A stretch of 64,000 nucleotides of DNA from Roseateles saccharophilus (GTDB taxonomy: Bacteria; Pseudomonadota; Gammaproteobacteria; Burkholderiales; Burkholderiaceae_C). How positions within the stretch are numbered: the stretch's first letter is position 1; each line of letters opens with the position of its first letter. This document shows positions 1 to 8,371 of this stretch, in pieces. The stretch covers positions 31,259 to 95,258 of the forward strand of contig NZ_SMBU01000019.1 in NCBI RefSeq assembly GCF_004342485.1, written 5' to 3'. Below the pieces are notes generated by a model that searched no databases, was not told the DNA's origin, and saw only the letters and a program-made list of their open reading frames with translations. The translations under genes and the position numbers were made by a program.

Positions 1-691
1 CATCGGGAAGCCCGAGCGCACTATGGCTGAAATGCTCCTCGTAGCTCAGCGGCAGATAGATTTCGTCGACGACGGTGACGCCGCCCTGGCTGCGCACGAA
101 GCCGGCGATGTCGGCCAGCACCTCGGGCGCAATCGACGTGCCGGTCGGGTTGCTCGGCGAGGCCAGCAGCACGCCGCGGGTGGCGGGCGTCCAGGCATCG
201 CGCACCTGAGTGGCGTCGAGCTGGAAGCGCTCGGCCGCGCCGGTGCGCAGCAGGCGTGGCGTGGCGTCGGCGGCCGTCACGAAGTGGCGGTTGCAGGGAT
301 AGCAGGGGTCGGGCATCAGCACCTCGTCGCCAGGCCCGAAGAGGGCGAGGCAGGCGAGCTGCAGCGCGGCCGACGCGCCGGCCGTGATCGCGATGCGCTC
401 CGGCGCGATGGCGAGGCCGAAGCGCTGGCCGTACCAGCGCGCGATGGCCTCGCGCAGCGCCGGCAGGCCAAGGGCATCGGTATAGGGCGTGGGGCCCTGG
501 GCGACGCGGGCGGCGGCCTCGCGCACGGCCGGGGCGGCGCCGAAGTCGGGCTCGCCGATATTGAGGCGGATCATGTGCCGGCCGCCCCTGGCCGGGTCGC
601 ACAGCGGACCGGCAGCGACCTGGGCCGCGGCCTTGGCCAGCTCCATCACGTAGAAGGGCTCGATGCGGTCGAGCCGCGCGGCGAGCTTCAT
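1..691 (-). CDS. PLP-dependent aminotransferase, class I/II (partial, runs off left edge)
   Basis: This is the first ~230 residues of a fold-type I pyridoxal-phosphate aminotransferase. The rest, including the catalytic lysine and small domain, lies beyond the left edge. Seen: LNIGEPDF at residues 43-50, a glycine/alanine-rich TAGASAALQL at about 103-112, SNPTGT at 180-185 and VVDEIY at 207-212. This is the order in which class I/II enzymes contact substrate, cofactor phosphate and pyridine ring. The ATG at 689-691 overlaps the nusB stop (ATGA), so the gene should be translationally coupled to nusB at the end of the ribD-ribBX-ribH-nusB run. The amino-acid substrate cannot be told from this part. 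No signal peptide is present, so a cytoplasmic enzyme is expected. The family assignment is firm; the specificity is unknown. Confidence 0.9.
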   Translation of the reverse strand, partial: MKLAARLDRIEPFYVMELAKAAAQVAAGPLCDPARGGRHMIRLNIGEPDFGAAPAVREAAARVAQGPTPYTDALGLPALREAIARWYGQRFGLAIAPERIAITAGASAALQLACLALFGPGDEVLMPDPCYPCNRHFVTAADATPRLLRTGAAERFQLDATQVRDAWTPATRGVLLASPSNPTGTSIAPEVLADIAGFVRSQGGVTVVDEIYLPLSYEEHFSHSALGLPD

Positions 692-1194
692 CAGCGCCTG
701 GCGGCCACCTCGAGGGGGCGCAGGTCGCCGGCCGCGCGGTCCAGCACGCCGTTCACATACTTGTGGCCATCCGTGCCGCCGAAGGCCTTGGCCAGCTCGA
801 CGGCCTCGTTGATCGCGACCTTGTAGGGGATGTCGAGGCAGTGCTTGAGTTCGTAGGCGCCGATCATCAGGATGGCGTGCTCGATGGGCGAGAGCTCGGT
901 GGTTTTGCGGTCGACATGGCGGGCGAGGATGACGTCGAGGTCGGCGGCCTCCTGCACGCAGCCGCCGAGCAGCGCGTCGTAGTGCTTCACGTCCAGCTTG
1001 GCATAGCCGTCCTGCTCGCGGCCCAGGGCTTCGATGGCGCCGATGTCCTCGCCGGTCAGCAGCCACTGGTAGAGGCCTTGCAGCGCGGCCTCGCGGGAGC
1101 GGCGGCGGGCGGACTTGGCGGTCGCGCGCTTGGCGGCAACGGGTTTGCCTGTTTGGGCGGCCGTCTTGGATGCGGTCTTTTGCGGTGCGTTCAC
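691..1194 (-). CDS. nusB: Transcription antitermination factor NusB
   Basis: NusB is the all-helical RNA-binding protein that, with NusE (S10), assembles on boxA of rRNA leaders and promotes antitermination. The 167-residue product has a ~30-residue basic Ala/Lys/Arg-rich N-terminal extension, then the NusB core: [18 protein letters not shown] helix, a central acidic helix pair, and the conserved C-terminal [10 protein letters not shown] ... [12 protein letters not shown] ... VNGVLD signature. I chose the GTG at 1192-1194 because it overlaps the ribH stop (GTGA) and no better start exists before the conserved core. The ribH-nusB pairing is standard in proteobacteria. The extension is typical of Burkholderiales homologues and probably disordered. 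Confidence 0.95.
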   Translation of the reverse strand: MNAPQKTASKTAAQTGKPVAAKRATAKSARRRSREAALQGLYQWLLTGEDIGAIEALGREQDGYAKLDVKHYDALLGGCVQEAADLDVILARHVDRKTTELSPIEHAILMIGAYELKHCLDIPYKVAINEAVELAKAFGGTDGHKYVNGVLDRAAGDLRPLEVAARR

Positions 1195-1664
1195 TCGATC
1201 TCTTTCAGCAGATTGGCCATCTCGACGGCGACGCGGGCGGCGTCGCGCCCCTTGGGCTCGGCGCGGGCCCAGGCCTGGGCTTCGTTCTCGACGGTCAGGA
1301 TCGCGTTGGCGATCGGGATGCCGTGGTCCAGGCCGACGCGCGTCACGGCGGCGCCGCTCTCGTTGGCGACCAGTTCGAAGTGGTAGGTCTCGCCGCGGAT
1401 GATGCAGCCCAGCGCGATCAGCGCGTCGCAGTCGTTGCTCTCGGCCAGGGCCTGCAGGGCCAGCGGCACCTCGAGCGCACCGGGCACGGTGACGTGGCGG
1501 ATGGCCTCGGTGGGCACGCCCAGGCGAGACAACTCGGCCAGGCAGGCGCTGGCCAGGGCCGAGGTGATGGAGTCGTTGAAGCGGGCCTGCACGATGGCGA
1601 TCGTCAACTCGCTGCCATCGAGGGCACCCTCGAAGCCGGGCCGGCCTTGGTCGGAATCTTGCAT
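1191..1664 (-). CDS. ribH: 6,7-dimethyl-8-ribityllumazine synthase
   Basis: Lumazine synthase condenses 5-amino-6-ribitylamino-uracil with 3,4-dihydroxy-2-butanone 4-phosphate in the penultimate step of riboflavin synthesis. The 157-residue product has the family layout: IAIVQARFN near residue 22-30 (substrate-binding Phe/Asn loop), [12 protein letters not shown] in the middle, [16 protein letters not shown] (the Gly-x-x-Ile-Arg-Gly-x-Thr phosphate/substrate loop and catalytic His) and a helical C-terminus. It starts 17 bp after ribBX and overlaps nusB. Length is normal for the family, which usually forms a 60-mer or pentamer in the cytoplasm. No FMN riboswitch is visible anywhere in this run, so expression probably follows the upstream transcript. 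Confidence 0.96.
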   Translation of the reverse strand: MQDSDQGRPGFEGALDGSELTIAIVQARFNDSITSALASACLAELSRLGVPTEAIRHVTVPGALEVPLALQALAESNDCDALIALGCIIRGETYHFELVANESGAAVTRVGLDHGIPIANAILTVENEAQAWARAEPKGRDAARVAVEMANLLKEIE

Positions 1665-1681
1665 CGCGAGTCTCTCCAGCG

Positions 1682-2779
1682 TCAGCAGTTGGGGGGGGCG
1701 ACGAAGCCGGCCACCTCGAGGCCATAGCCGGTCATGCTGGGCATGCGGCGCGGGCTGCCGAGCAGCTTCATGCGGTGCACGCCGAGGGCCTTCAGGATCT
1801 GGGCGCCGACGCCATAGGTGCGCAGGTCCATCGCGCCGCGCGAGGCCGGCGTGGGCTTTTCGGACTGGGCGCGCGCCAGCACGCCGGCGGCGTCCTCGCC
1901 GCAGTTCAGCAGCACGGCGACGCCGGCCGGGCTCGCAGCCAGCGCGGCGAGCGCCGCGGGCAGGCCCCAGGAATGGCCGCAGGCGCCGGCTTCTAGCAGG
2001 TCCATCACCGATAGCGGCTCGTGCACGCGCACGAGAACTTCGTCGGCGGCGCTCCAGGCACCGTGGCTGAGCGCGAGATGGGTGGCGCCGGTACGGTCGC
2101 TGAAGACCTGGCAGTCGAATTCGCCCTGGGCCGTGTTCAGGCGGCGCTGGGCGACGCGCGTGATGAGGCTCTCGTGGCGGCTGCGGTATTCGATGAGGTC
2201 GGCGATGGTGCCGATCTTCAGCCCATGCTCGGCCGCGAAGATCTCGAGGTCCGGCAGCCGCGCCATCGTGCCGTCGTCCTTCATGATCTCGCAGATCACC
2301 GAGGTGGCCGACAGGCCGGCCATGCGGGCCAGGTCGCAGCCGGCCTCGGTATGGCCGGCGCGCATCAGCACGCCACCGTCCTGGGCCTGCAGCGGGAAGA
2401 TGTGGCCGGGCTGGACGAGGTCGCTGGCCTTGGCGTCGGCGGCGACGGCGGCCTGCACGGTGCGCGCGCGGTCTGCGGCCGAGATGCCGGTCGTGACGCC
2501 GGTGGCGGCTTCGATGGAGACGGTGAAGGCCGTGCCGTGCTGGGCGCCGTTGCGCCGCGTCATCGGCGGCAACTGCAGGCGCTCGCAATGCTCGCGCGGC
2601 AGTGTCAGGCAGATCAGGCCGCGGCCGTGCTTGGCCATGAAGTTGATGGCCTCGGGCGTGACGAGGTCGGCCGCGAAGACCAGGTCGCCTTCGTTCTCGC
2701 GGTCTTCCTCGTCGACGAGGATGACCATGCGGCCGGCGGCCAGCTCGGCGACCAGCTCGGGGATGGGGGAGATGGGCAT
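1682..2779 (-). CDS. ribBX: 3,4-dihydroxy-2-butanone-4-phosphate synthase with degenerate GTP cyclohydrolase II domain (RibBX)
   Basis: Residues 1-200 are an intact DHBP synthase (RibB): [11 protein letters not shown] near 24-34, the GRGLICL segment, [13 protein letters not shown] and the [16 protein letters not shown] active-site stretch. It makes the four-carbon unit for lumazine. Residues ~205-365 resemble GTP cyclohydrolase II but have lost key residues. After VLVRVH, where active RibA has a Cys-x10-Cys-x-Cys zinc site, this protein reads [18 protein letters not shown], so at least two of three zinc cysteines are gone. The C-terminal [16 protein letters not shown] keeps only the scaffold. 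Such RibBX proteins are known from Proteobacteria as DHBP synthases without RibA activity, so a separate RibA is expected elsewhere. Located 24 bp after ribD. Confidence 0.88.
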   Translation of the reverse strand: MPISPIPELVAELAAGRMVILVDEEDRENEGDLVFAADLVTPEAINFMAKHGRGLICLTLPREHCERLQLPPMTRRNGAQHGTAFTVSIEAATGVTTGISAADRARTVQAAVAADAKASDLVQPGHIFPLQAQDGGVLMRAGHTEAGCDLARMAGLSATSVICEIMKDDGTMARLPDLEIFAAEHGLKIGTIADLIEYRSRHESLITRVAQRRLNTAQGEFDCQVFSDRTGATHLALSHGAWSAADEVLVRVHEPLSVMDLLEAGACGHSWGLPAALAALAASPAGVAVLLNCGEDAAGVLARAQSEKPTPASRGAMDLRTYGVGAQILKALGVHRMKLLGSPRRMPSMTGYGLEVAGFVAPPNC

Positions 2780-2803
2780 AGCTTGCGATTGTAGGTGGCG
2801 ACC

Positions 2804-3835
2804 CTAGGTCGGTCGAAAGCGAAGGCGCAGATCCTGGCCGACGGCCGTGGCCTCGACCCGGCGCCAGCGCCGGGCCTCGTCCAGCCCGGCCAGTGCAGCG
2901 AGCTGGGCCAGCGGGCGGCCCTCGCCGATCAGCATCGGCGCCTGGTAGACCAGCAGTTCGTCCACGAGGCCAGCGTCGATGAAGGCGCCTGACAGCGTCG
3001 GGCCCGCCTCGACATGCAGTTCGTTGATGCCTTGTGTGCCCAGTTCGGTCAAGAGAGCAGCCAGGTCGGCCCGCCCGGGGCCGACGACGCGCACCTCGCC
3101 CGGCGGCTGCAGGATGCGCGCCGCAGCAGGCATGCGTCCCTGTGGGTCCAGGATGATGCGCAGCGGCTGTTTTGCGGTCGGCACGAGGCGCACGTCCATC
3201 CGCGGGTCGTCGGCCAGCACGGTGCCGATGCCGGTCAGGACCGCACCCGCGCGCCTGCGCCAGGCATGGCCATCGGTGCGGGCGGCCGCGCCGGTGATCC
3301 ACTGGCTGCGGCCATCGGGCAGGGCGGTGCGGCCGTCCAGCGAAATGGCCGACTTGAGGCGCACGAAGGGCCGGGCCCGCTGCATCCGGGAGAAAAAGCC
3401 GATATTGATCTCGCGTGCGGCATCGGCCAGATCAGCGTCTGCCAGTTCGACCGCGATGCCGGCCGCGCGCATTCGGGCCAGGCCCCGGCCGGCGACCTCG
3501 GGGTTGGGGTCCTCGATGGCCGCGACGACGCGGGCGATGCCGGCGGCGATCAGTGCGTCGCAGCAGGGGGGCGTGCGGCCCTGGTGGGAGCAGGGCTCCA
3601 GCGTGACGACGGCGGTCGCGCCGCGCAGGTCGTGACCGCGCGAGGCCGCATCGCGCAGCGCCATGATTTCCGCGTGCGCCTGCCCGGCGGGCTGGGTGTG
3701 GCCGGCGCCAAGGACCGCGCCATCGGCGGAAAGGATGACGCAGCCGACGCGGGGATTGGGATCGGTGAGGCCGATGGCGCTCTCGGCAAGCGCGAGGGCC
3801 TGGTGCAGCGCAGCGGGAATATCGGGGGCGGGCAT
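2804..3835 (-). CDS. ribD: Bifunctional diaminohydroxyphosphoribosylaminopyrimidine deaminase / 5-amino-6-(5-phosphoribosylamino)uracil reductase
   Basis: RibD carries out the second and third steps of riboflavin synthesis. N-terminal deaminase (1-~145): HAEIMAL supplies the zinc His and catalytic Glu, and [19 protein letters not shown] supplies the two zinc cysteines. C-terminal NADPH-dependent reductase (~150-343): [36 protein letters not shown] and [13 protein letters not shown] are in place. At 343 residues it is slightly short of the usual 360-370 but contains both domains. It begins only 26 bp after pilV, leaving no room for a promoter with an FMN riboswitch. The rib genes therefore seem to ride on the pilin transcript. 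The riboflavin synthase gene ribE/ribC, which often lies between ribD and ribBA in Burkholderiales, is absent here. Confidence 0.95.
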   Translation of the reverse strand: MPAPDIPAALHQALALAESAIGLTDPNPRVGCVILSADGAVLGAGHTQPAGQAHAEIMALRDAASRGHDLRGATAVVTLEPCSHQGRTPPCCDALIAAGIARVVAAIEDPNPEVAGRGLARMRAAGIAVELADADLADAAREINIGFFSRMQRARPFVRLKSAISLDGRTALPDGRSQWITGAAARTDGHAWRRRAGAVLTGIGTVLADDPRMDVRLVPTAKQPLRIILDPQGRMPAAARILQPPGEVRVVGPGRADLAALLTELGTQGINELHVEAGPTLSGAFIDAGLVDELLVYQAPMLIGEGRPLAQLAALAGLDEARRWRRVEATAVGQDLRLRFRPT

Positions 3836-3861
3836 GCGCCCAGTCTAGCCAGGGCTCCGGG

Positions 3862-5172
3862 CTAGGGCTGCAGCTGGAGGGTGCTGTAGTCGACGAAGAT
3901 GCCCGCAGAAGGGCTTGGCGCCGGCGCGGCGGGGCAGGCGACGTCGCCACGGACGACGAGGAAGTTCTGCCGGGTCAACGAGTAGGTCACGCCTCGATAG
4001 ATGTCCGGGTGCTCTTCGTTGTCGATCAGGAAATAGCTGGGCGTGGTGCCGGCGAGATAGGCGTAGCCAGCCGTCGCGTTGGGGGTGAAGGTGTAGCCGT
4101 TGCCGTTGTAGTCGGCGCTGTAGCGGCAGACGCGGAACTGCGTGGCGTCGGTGCCGACATTCAGTCCCGTGAGCAACACATGGCCCCACCAGTTGGGCGT
4201 GGTCTGGGTGTTGGGATAGACGATGCAGTTGTAGTTGACGAAGCTGCGCGTGGCATCGGGGCTGGATGGCGCATCGCTGAAGCACTGCGGGGTTCCCGCG
4301 TAGCCAGCGTTGGGGGCCAGTTTTGTCTTGTCGCTGGGATCCGAGAATTGGCTGGGTATCAGGCTCACCATGGCCGATACCGAGGGCAGTGCAAGCGCCT
4401 CAGGCGTCGTCGGATTGGCTGGGCTGGTGGCGGAGAAGCGGATGGTGCCGCTGACGAGAAAGGCCGTCGTGCTGGTGCAGCCCGCCACGTCGCTGGCCGT
4501 CAGCGACGACACCGGCGTGTCGACCGGAATGGTGCAGATGCTCGTGATGGCGCCGGTCAGGTTGTTGAACACCCACACGGCGGTGCCGCCGCCACCCGGG
4601 CGGAAGGCGCTGCTTTTGTTGCCCAGGTCCTTGGCATCGACGGGGACCGCCGGATGGCGACCGCTGGGCGTCCGAATGCCATTGGTCGGCGGCGCGATGC
4701 CCGTAGCGCCGGAGAAAGCGGGGTCGGTGCGGGACACGATGCTGTCCAGCTTGATGCTGCTCTGCTGGTCGGCACGATCCTGCCAGGAGACGGTGACCGA
4801 CATGGTACGCGCGCGCGGCTCGCCGGATCCCTGGATGAGGGGCGTCACAGCCCGCGTGAGCGTATAGGTCGTGTTCAGGTCCTGGCCCGTGACATCGTAT
4901 GGGGCGAGGGACGCGATGCTGTTGTCGTAGTCCGGTGTTGTCGTGGACGTGAGTACGGCGAATGACCGCAGGTTTGCCAGTTCTCCCTGGGCGATCCGCA
5001 TGGCGTCGCCGCGTTGCCTGGCCACGTCGCCGCTACGACGCAAATTGGCCATCAAGCCCACCAGCGCCACCATGCCGAAGGACATCACCAACAGGGCGAC
5101 CAGGGCTTCGATCAGCGTGACGCCGCGCCGAGGCCCTGGGGTGCCGCGAGGGGTGATGTGCTTGGATTTCAT
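3862..5172 (-). CDS. pilV: Type IV pilus minor pilin PilV-like, large
   Basis: A prepilin with a short basic leader ending in RRG and the class III cleavage/assembly motif RGVTLIEALVALLVMSFGM at residues ~16-34, including the Glu5 needed for pilus incorporation. PilD should cleave after that glycine and methylate the next residue. Minor pilins of this group prime assembly at the pilus tip. The 436-residue length is more than twice the usual PilV (~180). The extra C-terminal region is rich in Ser/Thr/Pro and paired cysteines, consistent with an extracellular tip domain. The ATG at 5170-5172 is preferred; a GTG two codons upstream is possible. It is the last pilin of the run and leads directly into ribD. 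Confidence 0.8.
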   Translation of the reverse strand: MKSKHITPRGTPGPRRGVTLIEALVALLVMSFGMVALVGLMANLRRSGDVARQRGDAMRIAQGELANLRSFAVLTSTTTPDYDNSIASLAPYDVTGQDLNTTYTLTRAVTPLIQGSGEPRARTMSVTVSWQDRADQQSSIKLDSIVSRTDPAFSGATGIAPPTNGIRTPSGRHPAVPVDAKDLGNKSSAFRPGGGGTAVWVFNNLTGAITSICTIPVDTPVSSLTASDVAGCTSTTAFLVSGTIRFSATSPANPTTPEALALPSVSAMVSLIPSQFSDPSDKTKLAPNAGYAGTPQCFSDAPSSPDATRSFVNYNCIVYPNTQTTPNWWGHVLLTGLNVGTDATQFRVCRYSADYNGNGYTFTPNATAGYAYLAGTTPSYFLIDNEEHPDIYRGVTYSLTRQNFLVVRGDVACPAAPAPSPSAGIFVDYSTLQLQP

Positions 5173-5180
5173 GGCCACGT

Positions 5181-6470
5181 TCAGTAATTGTCGACCCAGC
5201 CCCCGGGCACGCGCACGAAGCTGCCCATGCGATTGGTCAACTGGTCGGCAATGGCCTGCTGGTAGGCGATATCCATCGCGCCGCTGGTCTGCATGCTTCC
5301 GCCGACCAGCACGATGCCGTTGATCAGCAAGGTGGCGCCCCCGGCGTTGTTCCAGCTCAGGTTGCCGGTCGCCACCAGCATGCCGTTCAGGATGAAAGGG
5401 CCATCCAGGCTGATATTGCCGTCGGCGATGATCAGCACCGGGTCGCCGGGTGAGCCGATCGTCTTGTTGCTGCTGAAACTCATGGAGCCGGCAACCCAAA
5501 GGATGCGCGAGCCGGCGTTGTAAGCGGTCTGCAGCGCGTTCGAACAGTCGCCGCTGCAGGTCACGGTGCGCAGCGACGGGTGCTGGAAATAGCGGGTCGG
5601 CGTGGCTCCCATGAACATCTTGAAGACGTCAGGGGCGGCGCTCAGTGCCTGGTCGTTCTGGATGCTCGCCTGGCTGGGATCCGTTCCGGGCACGCTCTGC
5701 ATGCGGGCGTTGTTCATGCCCGACCAACTGCCCCCGATGTCCAGCAGCAGGCCTGCCGAGCGCGGGTCGGTGTTGTGCAGGCCCAGGCCGGCGCCCGTCA
5801 TGTCGAGGTTGCCCTTGACGACGAGGGGAGTGGCCGGAGGCGTGCGCACGGCGCTGACGAGGGCGATCGTCGAATTGAACCTGACCATCGCCCACTGCGA
5901 CGTGCTGCGGCTGGAAGCGTTGGAGCCCGCGCAATTGTCGACCACGCTGTCCGTGCAGCCGGTCGAAATCAGTTGGATGGTGCCGCCACGAGACCCGGCT
6001 ATCGCCCGGATGCCGAAGCTCGGTATCAGGTCCGTCCCGCCTGCCGCGGCCGGCGGGACGCGAGTGTTGATGGCCGGGCAGCGACAGGCCCAACCGGCGT
6101 TTGCGTTGTCGCGCGTGCAGTCAGCGAAAATGGGCGCGTAATTGAGCTTCGTCAGGACGATGCTGCGGTCGCTGGGGTTGATCTGCAGATATTTGTCGGC
6201 AAATCGCTGGCCGCCCACGGCCAGAGGCTGGCAATTGGCATCGATGGCCGGCCCGTTCAACTGGGCCAGTGCCCATTCGATGCCGCCTTCTGCGACCTCC
6301 TGGGACAGGGCTGCACGCGCATAGCTGCCCGCGATGCGCTGCTCGAACAGCAGTCCCCGGTTGGCGTAGGCCGCAAGCAGGGCCATGACCAGGAAGAGCA
6401 CCATGACCACGATCAGCGTTGCAGCGCCGCGCTCACGTATTCCCGACAGGTGTAGGTTGCTTGGCCTCAC
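5181..6470 (-). CDS. pilX: Type IV pilus assembly protein PilX-like, large
   Basis: The N-terminus reads RERGAATLIVVMVLFLVMALLAAYA. This is a PilX-type prepilin leader followed by a hydrophobic helix, lacking Glu5 as in many PilX/GspK-like proteins. Residues ~45-65 carry the usual 'EGGIEWALAQLN' helix. The rest (429 residues in all, PilX is usually ~170-200) is an extracellular domain. Its last ~110 residues show regularly spaced glycines and hydrophobics (VLIIADGNISLDG, MLVATGNLSW, GIVLVGGS), suggesting a beta-solenoid. The GTG at 6468-6470 is chosen because it overlaps the pilW stop (GTGA) and lies just before the leader. Function is likely as a minor pilin in tip complex assembly; the large C-terminal part may act as an adhesin or sensor, which is inference. 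Confidence 0.78.
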   Translation of the reverse strand: MRPSNLHLSGIRERGAATLIVVMVLFLVMALLAAYANRGLLFEQRIAGSYARAALSQEVAEGGIEWALAQLNGPAIDANCQPLAVGGQRFADKYLQINPSDRSIVLTKLNYAPIFADCTRDNANAGWACRCPAINTRVPPAAAGGTDLIPSFGIRAIAGSRGGTIQLISTGCTDSVVDNCAGSNASSRSTSQWAMVRFNSTIALVSAVRTPPATPLVVKGNLDMTGAGLGLHNTDPRSAGLLLDIGGSWSGMNNARMQSVPGTDPSQASIQNDQALSAAPDVFKMFMGATPTRYFQHPSLRTVTCSGDCSNALQTAYNAGSRILWVAGSMSFSSNKTIGSPGDPVLIIADGNISLDGPFILNGMLVATGNLSWNNAGGATLLINGIVLVGGSMQTSGAMDIAYQQAIADQLTNRMGSFVRVPGGWVDNY

Positions 6471-7225
6471 GGGCACGCTCCGGTGATCGTCTCGGCACGC
6501 ATGCGCTCGGTGCCCGACAGCGTCCTGACGACGTTCACATCGTGCTTGGCCTGACCCACGATCTTGAAATTGACTTCGCGTACAGCCTGGCTGGGGCAAT
6601 TCGGCGTGCCGGGCAAATCGCAGGGCTGATCGCAAAAACCGCCCAGGTTGATGGCGGTGCTGGTCACATTCACGCGGAAATCCTTGATCCGCAGATTGTC
6701 GGGGTCGGTAATGGGTTGCCAGTTCGGCTGTCCGTCGGCACCCACGCCGAGTTGCATGTAGAGCACCTCCGTCGTCTTGTCCCACTTGAACCCGAATTGC
6801 TCGTTGCTCGATGGCGTGCCGGTCGGGCTGTACTTGAGGGTGACTGGATCCTGCCGGGCATATAGATAGCTCACAACCGTGCCGGTCGTCGAGTCGACGG
6901 TCACCGTCAGCGGTGCGTACTGGTTGACGCCGGCCGTTCCTGGGCTTTGCTCCGTCAGGCTCCCAACGGCCTTGGCCGGCGCCCAGACCCCGAGATCGGC
7001 CTGGCCCCGAAAACCGGCGCGCCGCATCTCTTGCTGCAGCAGGTCCGCGGCGGTGCGCAAGTCCTGCTGGACCTGGGTTTCGAGGATCAGCCGGCGGTGC
7101 TCGTTGATCTGGTTGACCGCGACCAGCGAAGCCCCTGCCGCCACGATCAGGCCGACCGTAATGCCCACCATCAGCTCGACCAGCCCCAGGCCGCGCTGAC
7201 GCTGGCGGATGTATTTCATCAGCAT
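6467..7225 (-). CDS. pilW: Type IV pilus assembly protein PilW
   Basis: The N-terminal MLMKYIRQRQRGLGLVELMVGITVGL holds the prepilin cleavage site (Gly|Leu) with Glu5 in LGLVE, followed by the hydrophobic assembly helix and the amphipathic QVQQDLRTAADLLQQEMRRAGF segment typical of PilW, which matches GspJ-type minor pseudopilins. The C-terminal domain contains cysteines likely forming extracellular disulfides (FCDQPCDLPGTPNC). About 252 residues, normal to short for PilW. Two starts fit: ATG at 7223-7225 or ATG at 7217-7219, which shares a base with the stop of the preceding gene (TGATG). Either gives the same mature pilin. It lies between the GspH/FimT-type pilin and pilX in the minor pilin operon. 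Confidence 0.85.
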   Translation of the reverse strand: MLMKYIRQRQRGLGLVELMVGITVGLIVAAGASLVAVNQINEHRRLILETQVQQDLRTAADLLQQEMRRAGFRGQADLGVWAPAKAVGSLTEQSPGTAGVNQYAPLTVTVDSTTGTVVSYLYARQDPVTLKYSPTGTPSSNEQFGFKWDKTTEVLYMQLGVGADGQPNWQPITDPDNLRIKDFRVNVTSTAINLGGFCDQPCDLPGTPNCPSQAVREVNFKIVGQAKHDVNVVRTLSGTERMRAETITGACP

Positions 7226-7812
7226 GCTGGATAACCGCCCAAGCTGCCGCTCGGCGCGCAGACATGCACACGCCCGAGGTCGTTGTATTCGATGCGCAGT
7301 TGGGCGCCAGTGCGCTGCCCTGTCACCGTGAGTTGGAAATTCTGCACGTTCGTGTAATGGACGTTGCGCGAGAAACTCAGCACGTTGCCGCCAGCCCCCC
7401 AAACTGCCGAGGCCACAAAGGAAACGCCCGTACTCTTGGGCAACAGGAATTCACGCAACGTGACGCTGGCTCCTTTGACTTGCGAGCAGGCATCGCTGGT
7501 GGCGACGTTGCAACCGCAGGTATCCCGGGAACTCTGCGTCACCAGACGTGCGCAACTGACTTGACTGTCAACTGACGGCTCAAGGTGCAGGTTCAGCACA
7601 GCGCCAGTGACATTTGTTTCGGACTTCGCATAGCTGAAGATACTGGCCAGCTCTTGGGTGGCAGCCACGACGCGGCGGCGCTCCATCATCTCCGCCAAGG
7701 AGGGGGCAGCGGCGGCGGCGATCACGCCAAGCACGGCCAGAGCCACCAGAATCTCCACCAGCGTGAGGCCCCGTCGACGAGCGGCCATGGCGATCGAATG
7801 GAGCTGCCTCAT
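7219..7812 (-). CDS. GspH/FimT-family pseudopilin (FimU-like)
   Basis: A 197-residue minor prepilin. The leader MRQLHSIAMAARRRG is followed by LTLVEILVALAVLGVIAAAA with Glu5 and a helix running to the EMMERRRVVAATQELASIFSYAKSE segment. That segment is the GspH/FimT hallmark, where a long N-terminal helix ends in 'aRseA'-like residues. The C-terminal domain is beta-rich with several cysteines (CGCNVATSDAC). The start at 7810-7812 lies 1 bp after the pilE stop. An upstream in-frame ATG exists (to 7884) but would be inside pilE and would push the leader far from the terminus. This is one of two GspH/FimT-type pilins in the run; the other is at 8372-8920. Confidence 0.8.
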   Translation of the reverse strand: MRQLHSIAMAARRRGLTLVEILVALAVLGVIAAAAAPSLAEMMERRRVVAATQELASIFSYAKSETNVTGAVLNLHLEPSVDSQVSCARLVTQSSRDTCGCNVATSDACSQVKGASVTLREFLLPKSTGVSFVASAVWGAGGNVLSFSRNVHYTNVQNFQLTVTGQRTGAQLRIEYNDLGRVHVCAPSGSLGGYPAC

Positions 7813-7813
7813 G

Positions 7814-8272
7814 TCAACGCCCCCAGCAGGCCAAGCGCGTGTCGGCATTGGTGGTGTCGTAGGCAAGGTATTGCAACTTGGCACCGTCCAATTGCACGCT
7901 CATCTGTGCACAGACCGTGTCGTTCTTTTGCCGGCCGGAGGCGTTGATTGCAGCGGTCACCACATAGCCCGACACCAGCGAAGCCGGATTGCCGACTCCT
8001 GCGGTGCTGACGTCGTAATTCGATGTGATCGCGCTGGCGTCCACATTGAGTGCGTCCAGACTCGATGCGTAGGCGCTGTTGTTGGCTCGGTAACGCTCCT
8101 GCGCCTGAACGACTGCCGTCAGCACCGCCATCGCATCCGCGCGCCGGCCGCGTTGCACGAAGGACGTGTAGGCCGGGTAGGCGACGGCAGCGAGGATGCC
8201 GACGATGACGACGGCCACCATCAGCTCGATCAGTGTGAAGCCCTGCCGGGCCCGACGAAGAGGCTGGCGCAT
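7814..8272 (-). CDS. pilE: Type IV minor pilin PilE
   Basis: A compact 152-residue pilin. MRQPLRRARQG|FTLIELMVAVVIVGILAAVAYPAYTSFVQRGRRADA is an archetypal PilE N-terminus with Gly-1, Phe1 and Glu5. Typical PilE features follow: an alpha-beta loop (VVQAQERYRANNSAYASSLDAL), a GYVVTAAINASGRQ strand pair and a C-terminal cysteine pair (C in TVCAQM and in RLACWGR) framing the D-region loop. I chose the ATG at 8270-8272; an upstream ATG at 8326 would add 18 residues before the leader and is unlikely. In Pseudomonas-type clusters PilE ends the minor pilin operon after pilY1. Here it is near the beginning, and pilY1 is missing. Confidence 0.87.
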   Translation of the reverse strand: MRQPLRRARQGFTLIELMVAVVIVGILAAVAYPAYTSFVQRGRRADAMAVLTAVVQAQERYRANNSAYASSLDALNVDASAITSNYDVSTAGVGNPASLVSGYVVTAAINASGRQKNDTVCAQMSVQLDGAKLQYLAYDTTNADTRLACWGR

Positions 8273-8371
8273 GGATGGATTCTCGGCAGGGCACTCCAGA
8301 TGCTCCGTTATGCGGATGCCGTTCATCCGGGTTCTACTACCGCTGGTCGGGCGCCACCATGAATGAAGGGT

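Noticed and set aside
3836..3861. FMN riboswitch before ribD
   Set aside because: Only 26 bp separate pilV and ribD and none of the conserved FMN-element blocks appears there or elsewhere in the cluster.
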